Shown here: piece by piece, positions 43,535-51,992 of the stretch
Numbering within the stretch: position 1 is the stretch's first letter
Layout of the letters: every line of letters begins with the position of its first letter
Source: Mesorhizobium loti
GTDB lineage: Bacteria; Pseudomonadota; Alphaproteobacteria; Rhizobiales; Rhizobiaceae
Reading direction: 5' to 3'
DNA: 64,000 bases
NCBI RefSeq assembly: GCF_003148495.1
Contig: NZ_QGGH01000001.1
Location: 1,632,347-1,696,346 of the forward strand
Notes under the pieces: generated by a model
Told to the model about the DNA's origin: nothing
Databases searched by the model: none
Seen by the model: the letters and a program-made list of their open reading frames with translations, nothing else
Program-made: the position numbers and the translations under genes

Positions 43535-44710
43535 GTGAACGGAAATTTCGATTTACTTCATCTGACCCATACCGATGCTCCTGCGGAGTTCATCGTCGCT
43601 GCACGGGAGTCCGCTGGCAAAGCCGAGATACTCGGCTCCGGACGGGGTCTGACGCGCGAGAATGCGCTGGCATCTTGTCTCGGCGAAATGGCGGAGCGAG
43701 CGGCGGCGTCTAAAATCGACGCTCTCCAGATTATTGAGGCGCGTGCAATCGATCTGCCAGGACGTTCTATCGCGCCCAACCAATTTTGGCAGTTTTCGGA
43801 CATTCAGCTCCGAGATGGTCCCAATCCAGGTGAATTGATTTCACCGCGCGCATGGTCGGTCGTCAAGGAACATATCTCCAACTGCACCAGCTGGTGCTTG
43901 GCGAAGCCAAATCGCGCTGGCCCAGACGTATTCGTGCCAATCGTCAACGTCGTGCTCGGTGAGGGACCGACAGATAGCAATGGTCTTGCCGCCGGCATTG
44001 ACCGCTCCGCTGCCCAGGTCACCGCGTTGCTGGAACTTGTGGAACGAGATGCCGTCGCTATCTGGTGGTACGGGCGCATAAGACGTCCTCCGGTGTCGCT
44101 CGGAACGCTTGATGAACCGGCCCATTCGGATCTGCGGCATTGGCTAGAGCGGCGGCAACGACGCACCTGGCTCCTGGATCTTACGAACGACCTCGGCGTG
44201 CCAGTCATCGCCGCCATTTCGGCCGATCAGAACGGCTCTAATATCGCCTATGGTTTCGCAGCGCATTTGTCGGTCCGGCAAGCCAGTCAGGCGGCCGTCT
44301 TGGAGATGTTGCAGAGCGAGCTATCGCTTATCCTCGCCGAGAAGAGGGCGTTGCAGTCCGGTAGGCCGGAAGGCCCAGCCGGACGGTTCCTGTCTTGGTC
44401 GCGCTCCGCGTCGGTTACACGCATGGCCCACCTCTTGCCCGATCTCGACGCAACTGCCATTCCTTCTACCAACTCGCCAGCTGCGGATCTGAGCGATGTG
44501 GTTGCGAAAAAGACCGGGGTACCAGTAGTATTTGTGGACCTTGATCTGCCGGACGATACATTCAAGGTTGTTCGTGCATTATCACCTTGCCTTCGGTCAT
44601 GGCGGCCCAGATTTCGAAGAGGTCGACTTCAGTCTGTACCTCGGACTCTTGGTTGGGCGCGTGAGGCATTCGACGAGACCTCTTTTGATGGTAACGTCAT
44701 TCTAATCTAG
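43535..44710 (+). CDS. YcaO-domain RiPP-modifying enzyme (TOMM cyclodehydratase type)
   Basis: 391 residues, nearly all YcaO domain. ATP-binding motifs are visible: S-x3-E-x2-ER at 47-55, S-N-G-L-A-A-G at 148-154, E-x2-ERDA at 167-173 and Q-x4-E-x2-Q-x-E at 252-262. The C-terminal region has VVRALSPCLRSWRPRF and a GRL segment, as in TOMM cyclodehydratases. The usual PxPxP terminus is missing. YcaO enzymes use ATP to turn Cys/Ser/Thr into azolines or to make thioamides or amidines. No E1-like partner, dehydrogenase or transporter lies nearby. GTG start, weak ribosome-binding site. Confidence 0.88.
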   Translation: MNGNFDLLHLTHTDAPAEFIVAARESAGKAEILGSGRGLTRENALASCLGEMAERAAASKIDALQIIEARAIDLPGRSIAPNQFWQFSDIQLRDGPNPGELISPRAWSVVKEHISNCTSWCLAKPNRAGPDVFVPIVNVVLGEGPTDSNGLAAGIDRSAAQVTALLELVERDAVAIWWYGRIRRPPVSLGTLDEPAHSDLRHWLERRQRRTWLLDLTNDLGVPVIAAISADQNGSNIAYGFAAHLSVRQASQAAVLEMLQSELSLILAEKRALQSGRPEGPAGRFLSWSRSASVTRMAHLLPDLDATAIPSTNSPAADLSDVVAKKTGVPVVFVDLDLPDDTFKVVRALSPCLRSWRPRFRRGRLQSVPRTLGWAREAFDETSFDGNVILI

Positions 44711-44922
44711 ATCCAGGGATTGCAATATCGGCTGATGCTGAAGCCTGTCGGCTCCGCCAGCTAACAAGCGAGAGACAGCGCTGTCATCGCAACATTTGCG
44801 CGCTGCGGTAATTCAATGCCCGCTTGGGTGGTCGGCAATTCGGCCGAGCGCAAACGAGCGTCCGCTTCCGGGTCGATGCTCGACGGTCCTGATGGCTATC
44901 CCGCACGCGGCGGGCGGTTCGT

Positions 44923-45750
44923 TCAAGCGATCGCCCGCGCGGCCTCGCGGTAGAGCGTCGGCGGTACGCCGACATGGTCGCGGAAGAAGCGCGAGAAATT
45001 GCCTTGCGTGGTGAAGCCGAGATTGCAGGCGACCGAGATCAGCGGCTCCTGCGACCACTGCAACTGCCGCACCGCTTCTTCCATGCGCAGAGTGTTCCAG
45101 TAGACGTTGGGCGTCAGATTGGTCTGTTCCTTGAATAGCGCGAAGAAATGCGGCCGCGACAGGCCGACGCTGCGCGCCACGTCGTCGAAGCAGATGCGCT
45201 CGCAGACATTGGCCTTCATCAGCTGGATCGCCTTGCGGACGCGGAAATCCTGCATGGTGTTGACGCGGACACGCGCCTCCTGCGGCGCCGAGGCGTCGGC
45301 GGCATCGAGCACGCTGTCGATGAAACGCTCGATCTCGTAATTGGCGATATCGTCGATGCTCTCATTGTCGCTGAGATGGTCGAGCAGACTGGCGGCGGCC
45401 TGGTGCAGCCAGGGTTCCAGCGTGATCGCGGCTTGTGAGAACAGCGGCGCGGACGAAGGCAGGTCGCGGCGGCGCCGCGCCCAGTCCGGATCGATGTAGA
45501 AGGCGAGGAACAGGCCGGGAGTGCCGTCCCGCGACAGAATATGGCTGTGCGGCTGGAAGGAGTTGATGCCGGCGGCGGTGCGCGGTCCCAACGGTACCGT
45601 TTCGCGGCCGATGGTCATCTCGCCGGCCGTGCCTTCCAGCCAGATGATCAGATGTGCCTCGACATGGGCATGGGTGACGAAGTCGCTTGCGACATTCAGG
45701 ACAGAAACATGTCCGAACCGGCCCCAGTAGAGCCTGATCGCTTCCGTCAT
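44923..45750 (-). CDS. AraC-family transcriptional regulator
   Basis: 275 residues from ATG 45750. An N-terminal cupin-like effector domain (HAHVEAHLIIWLEGT) is followed by the double helix-turn-helix domain: ICFDDVARSVGLSRPHFFALFKEQTNLTPNVYW and ISVACNLGFTTQGNFSRFFRDHVGVPPT. Likely controls the SDR and sugar importer genes upstream. The upstream-open frame to 46371 is a read-through of the intergenic region without homology. Confidence 0.92.
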   Translation of the reverse strand: MTEAIRLYWGRFGHVSVLNVASDFVTHAHVEAHLIIWLEGTAGEMTIGRETVPLGPRTAAGINSFQPHSHILSRDGTPGLFLAFYIDPDWARRRRDLPSSAPLFSQAAITLEPWLHQAAASLLDHLSDNESIDDIANYEIERFIDSVLDAADASAPQEARVRVNTMQDFRVRKAIQLMKANVCERICFDDVARSVGLSRPHFFALFKEQTNLTPNVYWNTLRMEEAVRQLQWSQEPLISVACNLGFTTQGNFSRFFRDHVGVPPTLYREAARAIA

Positions 45751-45932
45751 GGGTATTCCTCCCGCAGACGACTGGCCTCCCTTCGCCTGCAACCGGGATA
45801 GTGCGGCTGAGTTCGGGCCCGCGTCAAGACGCGGGGCCACGACGAGGGTGGATGACGGCTGACGCCGGCGGATTTTCAGACTGAGCGATAGGTTTCCCTT
45901 CTCCCGCAAGGGGAAAAGGGAAGAACGCCCCC

Positions 45933-46700
45933 TCAAACCGAAGCCGTCATGCCGCCATCGACATACAGTGTATGGCCGTTGACGAAGGACGAGGCGTCGG
46001 AGGCGAGGAAGACGGCGGCGCCGATCAGCTCGTTGACATTGCCCCAGCGCCCGGCCGGGGTGCGCTTTTCCAGCCAGGCGGAAAATTCCGGATTGTCGAC
46101 CAGCGCCTGGTTCATCTCGGTGCGGAAATAGCCGGGCGCTATCGCGTTGATCTGCAGGCCGTGCTTTGCCCAGTCGGCGCACATACCCTTTGTCAGGTTG
46201 CGGATCGCGCCCTTGGTTGCGGTGTAGGGCGCGATGTTCGGCCTTGCCAGTTCGCTCTGCACCGAGCCGATGTTGATGATCTTGCCCTTGCCGCGCGGGA
46301 TCATATTGCGGGCGACCGCCTTGCCGGCATGGAAGGGGCCCGACACATTGGTCTTGAACAGCCGCTCCCATTGCTCCTCGGGAAAATCCTCGAGCGGGGC
46401 GCGGAATTGCACGCCGGCATTGTTGACGAGGATGTCGATGGCGCCGATCTCGGCTTCGATGCGGGCAACGCCCGCGTTGACCGCTTCAAAATCGGTGACG
46501 TCGAAGGTCGAGGCATGCGCCTTGAAGCCGGCAGCGCGCAGCTTTTCGACGGCGCTGTCGATCCTGGCTGCATCGCGGCCGTTGAGCACCACGCTGGCGC
46601 CGTGTTCAGCCAGACCGCGAGCCAGGGCGAACCCTATGCCCTGGCCAGAGCCAGTGATCAGCGCCAGCCGGCCTTCGAGGCTGAACAGGGAGTTGGCCAT
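45933..46700 (-). CDS. SDR-family oxidoreductase, gluconate 5-dehydrogenase-like
   Basis: 255 residues. Classical SDR: TGSGQGIG nucleotide motif at about 15-22, NNAG, catalytic Ser in GSVQSE and Y-T-A-T-K (Tyr/Lys). Similar to Gno/IdnO gluconate 5-dehydrogenases that convert gluconate to 5-ketogluconate. It precedes a CUT2 permease and ATPase on the same strand. Substrate specificity is an inference. Confidence 0.85.
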   Translation of the reverse strand: MANSLFSLEGRLALITGSGQGIGFALARGLAEHGASVVLNGRDAARIDSAVEKLRAAGFKAHASTFDVTDFEAVNAGVARIEAEIGAIDILVNNAGVQFRAPLEDFPEEQWERLFKTNVSGPFHAGKAVARNMIPRGKGKIINIGSVQSELARPNIAPYTATKGAIRNLTKGMCADWAKHGLQINAIAPGYFRTEMNQALVDNPEFSAWLEKRTPAGRWGNVNELIGAAVFLASDASSFVNGHTLYVDGGMTASV

Positions 46701-46714
46701 CAAACCGTCTCGGC

Positions 46715-47713
46715 CTAATCGCTGCGGCGGAAATTGCGGATGCGGTCGAACAGCACCGCCAGCAGGATGGCGCCGCCGATGAACACGCCTTGCCAGAAGG
46801 CATTGATGCCGAGCAGGCCGAGGCTGTTGCGGATCACCTCGATCAGGGCCGCACCGACGATGGCGCCGAAGGCGGTGCCGACGCCGCCGGCCAGATTGGC
46901 GCCGCCGATGACGGTGGCGGCGATCACCTGCAGCTCCATGCCGGTGCCGAGATTGGTGGTGACGGCGCCCAGCCAGCCGGTCTGGATGATGCCCGCAATG
47001 CCCGCAGACAGCGCCGAGATCATGTAGACGGCAACCTTGATCTGACGCACCGGAACGCCGGTCAGCGTCGCCGCATGCTCGTTGCCGCCGATGGCGAAGA
47101 TGTGCCGGCCGAACTTGGTCCAGCGCAGGATGAAGCCGGTGATCAGCGCCAGAAGGATCATGTAAAGCACCGGATTGGCGATGCCGAACACCCAGGCGCC
47201 GCCGCCCAATGCCAGAAGCTTGGCGTGGTCCGGCCCGAACTGGAAGACGACGGTGTTGTTGGATGCCACCATGGCCAGGCTGCGGGCGATCGACAGCATG
47301 CCGAGTGTCACCACGAAGGGTGGAAAGCCGAGATAGGCGATCAGGATGCCGTTGAACGCGCCGATGGCAAGCGCCGTGGCGATCGAGGCCAGGATGCCGA
47401 CCTCGATCGAATAGCCGGCATGCATGGTGACGGCCAGGATCATTGACGACAGGCACAGCACCGAGCCGACCGACAGGTCGATGCCGCCGGTGATGATGAC
47501 GAAGGTCATGCCGAGCGCAATGATGGCGACGAAAGTGATGTTGCGGGTGATGTTGTAGAGGTTCTTCGAGGTGGCGAAGGCGTCGGTGGCAAACGACAGG
47601 AACACGCAGGCGAGGATGACGGCGATCACCACCCAGAAAGTCTGGCTGGCAAACAGCCGCGCGGCCAAGGATTGCTGCTTGTGTTCGATCGGCTGGTCAA
47701 TTGTCAGTGCCAT
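46715..47713 (-). CDS. CUT2 ABC transporter permease, RbsC-like
   Basis: 332 residues with about nine hydrophobic segments; FVIITGGIDLSVGSVLCLSS and GGANLAGGVGTAFGAI are typical for RbsC-type permeases. It lies downstream of the ATPase gene and upstream of the SDR gene on the minus strand. The matching binding protein is divergent at 48963. Confidence 0.92.
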   Translation of the reverse strand: MALTIDQPIEHKQQSLAARLFASQTFWVVIAVILACVFLSFATDAFATSKNLYNITRNITFVAIIALGMTFVIITGGIDLSVGSVLCLSSMILAVTMHAGYSIEVGILASIATALAIGAFNGILIAYLGFPPFVVTLGMLSIARSLAMVASNNTVVFQFGPDHAKLLALGGGAWVFGIANPVLYMILLALITGFILRWTKFGRHIFAIGGNEHAATLTGVPVRQIKVAVYMISALSAGIAGIIQTGWLGAVTTNLGTGMELQVIAATVIGGANLAGGVGTAFGAIVGAALIEVIRNSLGLLGINAFWQGVFIGGAILLAVLFDRIRNFRRSD

Positions 47714-47754
47714 CGTCGACCTTCATCTGCTGTGCGTGGTGGAATTCGCTGAAA

Positions 47755-48495
47755 TCAAACCTGTTCGATGGCGCCGGTGATCAGCCCGGTGACTTCCTCG
47801 GGCGAACTCGACGCAATTGTCTTGTCGGCAACCTTGCGGCCGCGCCGCATGACGATGACGCGGTCGGCGACGGTGAAGACGTCTGGCATGCGGTGGCTGA
47901 TCAGCACCACTGATATGCCCTGGTCGCGCAAATGGCGGATCAGGTTCAGCACCTCGGCGACTTGGCGCACCGAGATTGCCGCCGTCGGTTCGTCCATCAG
48001 CACGATCTTGGCCTGCGACAGCATGGTGCGGGCAATTGCCACCGCCTGACGCTGGCCGCCCGACATCTGCTTGACGAGGTCGCGCGGACGCGTCTCGGAC
48101 TTCAATTCGGCGAAGAGCTGGCCGGCGCGCTTGTACATCGCCGCATAATCGAGGATGCGGAACGGGCCGACGCCGCGCCGCAATTCGCGGCCAAGATAGA
48201 CATTGGCGGCGGCGGTCAGATTGTTGCAGAGCGCAAGGTCCTGGTGGACGATCTCGATGCCGTGCTGGCGGGCTTCCGCCGGCTTGTGCAGGATCAGCTC
48301 CTTGCCGTCCATGTGCATGGTGCCATGGCTCGGGCGGAAATTGCCGGCGATCATCTTGACCAGTGTCGACTTGCCGGCGCCGTTGTCGCCCATCAGGCCG
48401 ACCACCTGTCCGGGCTCGATCGACAGCGAAACGTCGTTGACCGCCTGGATGGCGCCGAAATGCCTCGAGATGTTGGTGAGTTCGAGAACCGCCAC
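47755..48495 (-). CDS. CUT2 ABC transporter ATP-binding protein, single-domain FrcA type
   Basis: 246 residues, one ABC domain: Walker A GDNGAGKST, Q-loop VHQDLALCNNL, signature MSGGQRQ, Walker B IVLMDEP and switch His in LISHRMPDV. GTG start at 48495, with GGGGAGGCAAAGG upstream. Single-domain form as in rhizobial FrcA and in the importer at 16239. Confidence 0.92.
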   Translation of the reverse strand: MAVLELTNISRHFGAIQAVNDVSLSIEPGQVVGLMGDNGAGKSTLVKMIAGNFRPSHGTMHMDGKELILHKPAEARQHGIEIVHQDLALCNNLTAAANVYLGRELRRGVGPFRILDYAAMYKRAGQLFAELKSETRPRDLVKQMSGGQRQAVAIARTMLSQAKIVLMDEPTAAISVRQVAEVLNLIRHLRDQGISVVLISHRMPDVFTVADRVIVMRRGRKVADKTIASSSPEEVTGLITGAIEQV

Positions 48496-48962
48496 CAGCC
48501 TTTGCCTCCCCGTGCCTTGCGGCCTGCTGCTGTTCCCGGCGTGAATGCCGGCGCTGCTTTGGCCCGCTCTCCCCAGCTCCTCCCGGAAACAGCGTTAGCG
48601 TTGTTTTACGCAAAAGCCGGCGCGCGTCAATCAATTGTCGGACGAATTGAAGTCCGGGTTATTTTAAAAATCCGTTTTGTAGGACAAATAGCATTGACGT
48701 TGGGGCGAGCCGATATTAGCTAAGCGTCGGAGGAGATTATGCCGATCCCTGCTGGCGGTTCGCCTGACGGAATCAGCGGAGGTTTATCGGTCGAGGTTCC
48801 GGCTGTACCCATGTGTTCGAGCCGGTCTGAAGCCGCATCTGGAAATGCTTATCGATCTGGCCTGGCGACACGAGCGCTCGCGAAACGAACGTCTGTCATC
48901 ACGCATCCGGTCGATCTGTGTGGCGGGCACGCCGTGTCCGTCTGTTTCAAGGGAGGACTGAC
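48496..48962. promoter_or_regulatory. Long divergent intergenic region with two candidate GntR operators
   Basis: A 467-bp region between the divergent ATPase gene and the binding-protein gene. TCAATTGTCGGACGAATTGA (48631-48650) contains the core TTGTCNGACNAA, and TTTGTAGGACAAA (48676-48688) is an imperfect palindrome. TTGACG at 48694-48699 with TAGCTA at 48717-48722 could be the promoter of the binding-protein gene. Both sites resemble the perfect palindrome at 51947-51961. Confidence 0.5.
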
Positions 48963-49952
48963 ATGAGGAAAACACTTTTGCTCGCCGCCGTCGCCGCCAT
49001 GGCGTTGGGTGCCGGGCCGGCTTTGGCCAAGAAACAGCTCGTCATCGTCGTGAAAGGTCTCGACAATCCGTTCTTCGAAGCCATCCACCAGGGCTGCGAG
49101 AAATGGAACAAGGAAAACGCCAGCTCGGAATATGAATGCTTCTACACCGGTCCGGCGTCGACCTCGGACGAGGCTGGCGAGGCGCAGATCGTCCAGGACA
49201 TGCTGAGCAAGGCAGACACGGTGGCGATGGCGATTTCGCCGTCCAACGCGCCGCTGATCGCGCAGACGATCAAGACCGCCAATCCGACGATCCCGATCAT
49301 GACCGTCGATGCCGACCTCAGCAAGGAAGATGCCGCACTTCGCAAGACCTATCTCGGCACCGACAACTATCTGATGGGCAAGAAGATCGGCGAGTACATC
49401 AAGAAGGGCAAGCCGAATGGCGGCACGATCTGCACGATCGAGGGCAACCCGGCCGCTGACAACATCCTGCGCCGCGCCCAAGGCATGCGTGACGCATTGT
49501 CGGGCAAGGACGGCCTCGCCGCACTTGCCGGTGAAGGTGGCTGGACCGAAGTTGCCGGCTGCCCGGTGTTCACCAATGACGACGGCGCCAAAGGCGTGCA
49601 GGCGATGACCGACATCCTCGCCGCCAATCCCAAGCTCGACGCGTTCGGCATCATGGGCGGCTGGCCGCTGTTCGGCGCTCCGCAGCCCTATCGCGACCTG
49701 TTCGGGCCGCTCAAGGACCGGATCGCCAGCAACGACTTCGTCATCGGCGCCGCCGACACGATCGGCGACGAAGTGGCGATCGCCCGTGACGGCCTTGTGA
49801 CTGCTCTGGTCGGTCAGCGGCCGTTCGAAATGGGCTACAAGGCACCGTCGGTGATGATCGACCTGGTCGAAGGCAAGGCCGTCGCCGATCCGGTGTTCAC
49901 CGGCCTCGACGAATGCACCAAGGACACGGTCGACACCTGCATCCAGAAGTAG
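48963..49952 (+). CDS. CUT2 sugar ABC transporter substrate-binding protein
   Basis: 329 residues; Sec signal peptide cleaved after ALA near residue 22, then KKQLVIVVKGLDNPFFEAIHQGCEKW of the RbsB type. ATG 48963 is preceded by AAGGGAGGA. Divergent from the matching ATPase and permease genes. Substrate perhaps gluconate or an aldose, in view of the SDR and GntR genes around it. Confidence 0.92.
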   Translation: MRKTLLLAAVAAMALGAGPALAKKQLVIVVKGLDNPFFEAIHQGCEKWNKENASSEYECFYTGPASTSDEAGEAQIVQDMLSKADTVAMAISPSNAPLIAQTIKTANPTIPIMTVDADLSKEDAALRKTYLGTDNYLMGKKIGEYIKKGKPNGGTICTIEGNPAADNILRRAQGMRDALSGKDGLAALAGEGGWTEVAGCPVFTNDDGAKGVQAMTDILAANPKLDAFGIMGGWPLFGAPQPYRDLFGPLKDRIASNDFVIGAADTIGDEVAIARDGLVTALVGQRPFEMGYKAPSVMIDLVEGKAVADPVFTGLDECTKDTVDTCIQK

Positions 49953-49964
49953 GGTCTCGATTTC

Positions 49965-49988
49965 GGGGCGCCCGGTGACGGGCGCCCC
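49965..49988 (+). terminator. Stem-loop after binding-protein gene
   Basis: GGGGCGCCCG (49965-49974) pairs perfectly with CGGGCGCCCC (49979-49988) around GTGA, 13 bases after the stop. A weak GTCAATT follows, so it may act as a terminator or as a protective hairpin. Confidence 0.55.
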
Positions 49989-50133
49989 GTCAATTCCTCA
50001 ACGGACGCAATAGGTTGGGGCAACCGGCTCCGGCTTTGGTGCGCCCAGGATCTGGATTTTCGGCAACGAGATCGGCGTGCCGCGTAGGTTCGGACCAGTC
50101 CGGACGACAGACGGCCGACCTATTGGAACGTGG

Positions 50134-50916
50134 ATGCCGGACGAGAAGTCAAAGAAGCGTGCCGCCCGGGCCAAGGCACAAGCCAGCGTCCGTCCGGCCA
50201 TCATGCGCAAGGCTGGTGCCGCGCATTTTGCGGGAGCCAGCGTCCATGTCTCGCTGGCCGGCGAGATTGGTCTGCGGATCGTGCGTGGCGACTATCCACC
50301 CGGCACCATCCTGCCCAACGAAGCCAAATGGGCCGAGATCTTCAATGTCAGCCGTTCAGCCGTGCGTGAAGCCATCAAGATGCTGATGGCGAAAAGCCTG
50401 TTGGCATCGCGGCCCAAGATCGGCAGCTGGGTCGAGCCGAAGGAGCGCTGGAACCTGCTCGATCGCGACGTGCTGGCCTGGTACGCGACCGCGCCCGACC
50501 GCGAGGCGTTCCTGCGCACCGTGCAGGAGTTTCGCCACATCATCGAGCCGGAAGCGTCGGCCTTTGCCGCCATGCGGCGCAGTGACGAGCAGATGGCGGA
50601 GATCAGCCAGGCCTGCCGCGAAATGGGCGAGGCCTTGAGCCTGCAGGAGCGTATCCGCGCCGACACGCGTTTTCACCTCGCCATCCTGCGTGCTTCGGGC
50701 AACGACCTGCTGGTGCCGCTCGGCGTGCTGATCGAATCGGCGCTCGACCATCTCTTCGCGTTCACGACGCAGCAGGTCGGCGATCAGCGTCAGGCGCAGA
50801 AGCTGCATGAAGCGATCGAGAAGAACATCCGCCTGCAGCGTCCAGCCGCCGCGCGCAACGCCGTGCACAAGCTTTTGGCCGACACCGATGAGGGGATCGG
50901 GCGAGGGCGGCGTTGA
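50134..50916 (+). CDS. GntR-family (FadR subfamily) transcriptional regulator, copy 1
   Basis: 260 residues from ATG 50134; an in-frame GTG at 50077 is an alternative. Winged helix: IGLRIVRGDYPPGTILPNEAKW, then VSRSAVREAIKMLMAKSLL. C-terminal FCD-type effector domain follows. Nearly identical over most of its length (by eye about 88%) to the regulator at 52993. Candidate target: the palindromes at 48631-48688 and 51947-51961. Such FadR-type GntR regulators sense organic acids. Confidence 0.9.
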   Translation: MPDEKSKKRAARAKAQASVRPAIMRKAGAAHFAGASVHVSLAGEIGLRIVRGDYPPGTILPNEAKWAEIFNVSRSAVREAIKMLMAKSLLASRPKIGSWVEPKERWNLLDRDVLAWYATAPDREAFLRTVQEFRHIIEPEASAFAAMRRSDEQMAEISQACREMGEALSLQERIRADTRFHLAILRASGNDLLVPLGVLIESALDHLFAFTTQQVGDQRQAQKLHEAIEKNIRLQRPAAARNAVHKLLADTDEGIGRGRR

Positions 50917-50934
50917 TCGGCGCCTGCGCTTTAC

Positions 50935-51873
50935 TCAAATCGTCTGCTTCTTGCCATCTTTCATCGGCATCAGGTCGATGCCGTTCACCTCAGCGATATG
51001 CGTCGCCAGCATCGGCACGAACTGCTCGGCCGGACCGGTGGCATGGGCGCCGGCGAAGGAGTTCTTGGTGGCATTGCCGAGCGGGTTGGCGATGCCGGCG
51101 GCACCCGCCATCGATTCCAGATAGGTCAGGTCCTTGAAGGCGTTGGCAATGGTGAATTTGTGGGCGTCGCGGTCGCCTTCCAGCGTCCAGCGCATGAAAG
51201 TCTGGTAGAAGCCGCAATCCATGCGGCCGTTGCGGATGACGCTGTCGAAGCGCGGCGGCGAGATGCCGACCTTCTCAGCCAATGCCAGTGCCTCGGAATA
51301 GATCGCAGCGTAGCCGAGCGAGATGAAGTTGTTGAGCAGTTTCATGCGGTGGCCGTCGCCGGTGTCGCCGATATGCACGATGCGGCCGGCCCAGGTTTCG
51401 ATCACTGGTTTCACCCTGGCAAAGAGGGCGTCCGGCGCGCCGACCATGGCGTCAAGCGTGCCTTCCCAGGCTTCCTTCGGCGTGCGGCTCAGCGGCGCGT
51501 CGACAAAATCGATGCCGAGCGCCTTGAGTTCCGCTGCCAGAGCCACCGTCGAGACCGGATCGGAGGTCGAGCAGTCGACGACGACCGAGCCCTTTTTCAA
51601 GCCCTCCTTGAGGCCGCCGGGGCCGCGAATGATGGCTTCGACCTCGCGCGAACCAGTGACGCAGATGAAGACGATTGTCGATGCCGCCGCCACATCGCGC
51701 GAGGTCGATGCTTCCTTCGCACCTCGACCAAGCAGGTCCTCCGCCGGCTTGCGGTTCTTGCGGCCGAGGAAGGTCAGGCTGTAGCCCTTGTCGACGATGT
51801 TCTTGGCGATCCCGTGCCCCATCAGACCAAGGCCGATGAAGCCGATCTTTTCGCTCGCGACAGTCGTGTTCAT
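50935..51873 (-). CDS. 3-hydroxyisobutyrate dehydrogenase-family protein (NAD(P)-dependent beta-hydroxyacid dehydrogenase)
   Basis: 312 residues from ATG 51873 (open frame goes to 51966). Rossmann motif GFIGLGLMGHGIAKN near the N terminus; the segment DCSTSDPVSTVALA and the catalytic Lys in KLLNNFISLGYAA are visible. This family includes tartronate semialdehyde reductases (GarR/GlxR), which fits a sugar-acid pathway. Converges with the upstream GntR gene and is divergent from the epimerase-like gene. Confidence 0.9.
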   Translation of the reverse strand: MNTTVASEKIGFIGLGLMGHGIAKNIVDKGYSLTFLGRKNRKPAEDLLGRGAKEASTSRDVAAASTIVFICVTGSREVEAIIRGPGGLKEGLKKGSVVVDCSTSDPVSTVALAAELKALGIDFVDAPLSRTPKEAWEGTLDAMVGAPDALFARVKPVIETWAGRIVHIGDTGDGHRMKLLNNFISLGYAAIYSEALALAEKVGISPPRFDSVIRNGRMDCGFYQTFMRWTLEGDRDAHKFTIANAFKDLTYLESMAGAAGIANPLGNATKNSFAGAHATGPAEQFVPMLATHIAEVNGIDLMPMKDGKKQTI

Positions 51874-51946
51874 GTCTTCAAGTCCTGTTGCAATGATTGA
51901 TGTCAAGCGCTGCCGTTTTGCAGGCGAGGGTGGTTGCGGATTGCGA

Positions 51947-51961
51947 TATTGTCTGACAATA
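51947..51961. promoter_or_regulatory. Perfect GntR-type palindrome in a divergent promoter
   Basis: TATTGTC T GACAATA is a perfect 15-bp palindrome between the divergent dehydrogenase and epimerase-like genes. It lies exactly between a possible -35 (TTGCGA, 51941-51946) and -10 (CATAAA, 51964-51969) of the epimerase-like gene, where a bound repressor would block transcription. The related sites at 48631-48688 suggest a small regulon. Confidence 0.7.
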
Positions 51962-51992
51962 CACATAAATCCCAGAGGTTGTGGAGAGCAAA

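Larger units (their letters stand above)
40300..44922. other. Lower-GC island with RiPP-type genes
   Basis: Base composition changes visibly here: the precursor gene and its flanks are near or below half GC by eye, against the strongly GC-rich flanks. Codon choice is also less biased. The stretch holds a small secreted protein, a BTAD-type regulator, an NHLP-like precursor and a YcaO enzyme, and none of these relates to the sugar-catabolic neighbours. This suggests horizontal acquisition. No integrase, tRNA or direct repeat was found at the edges. Confidence 0.55.
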
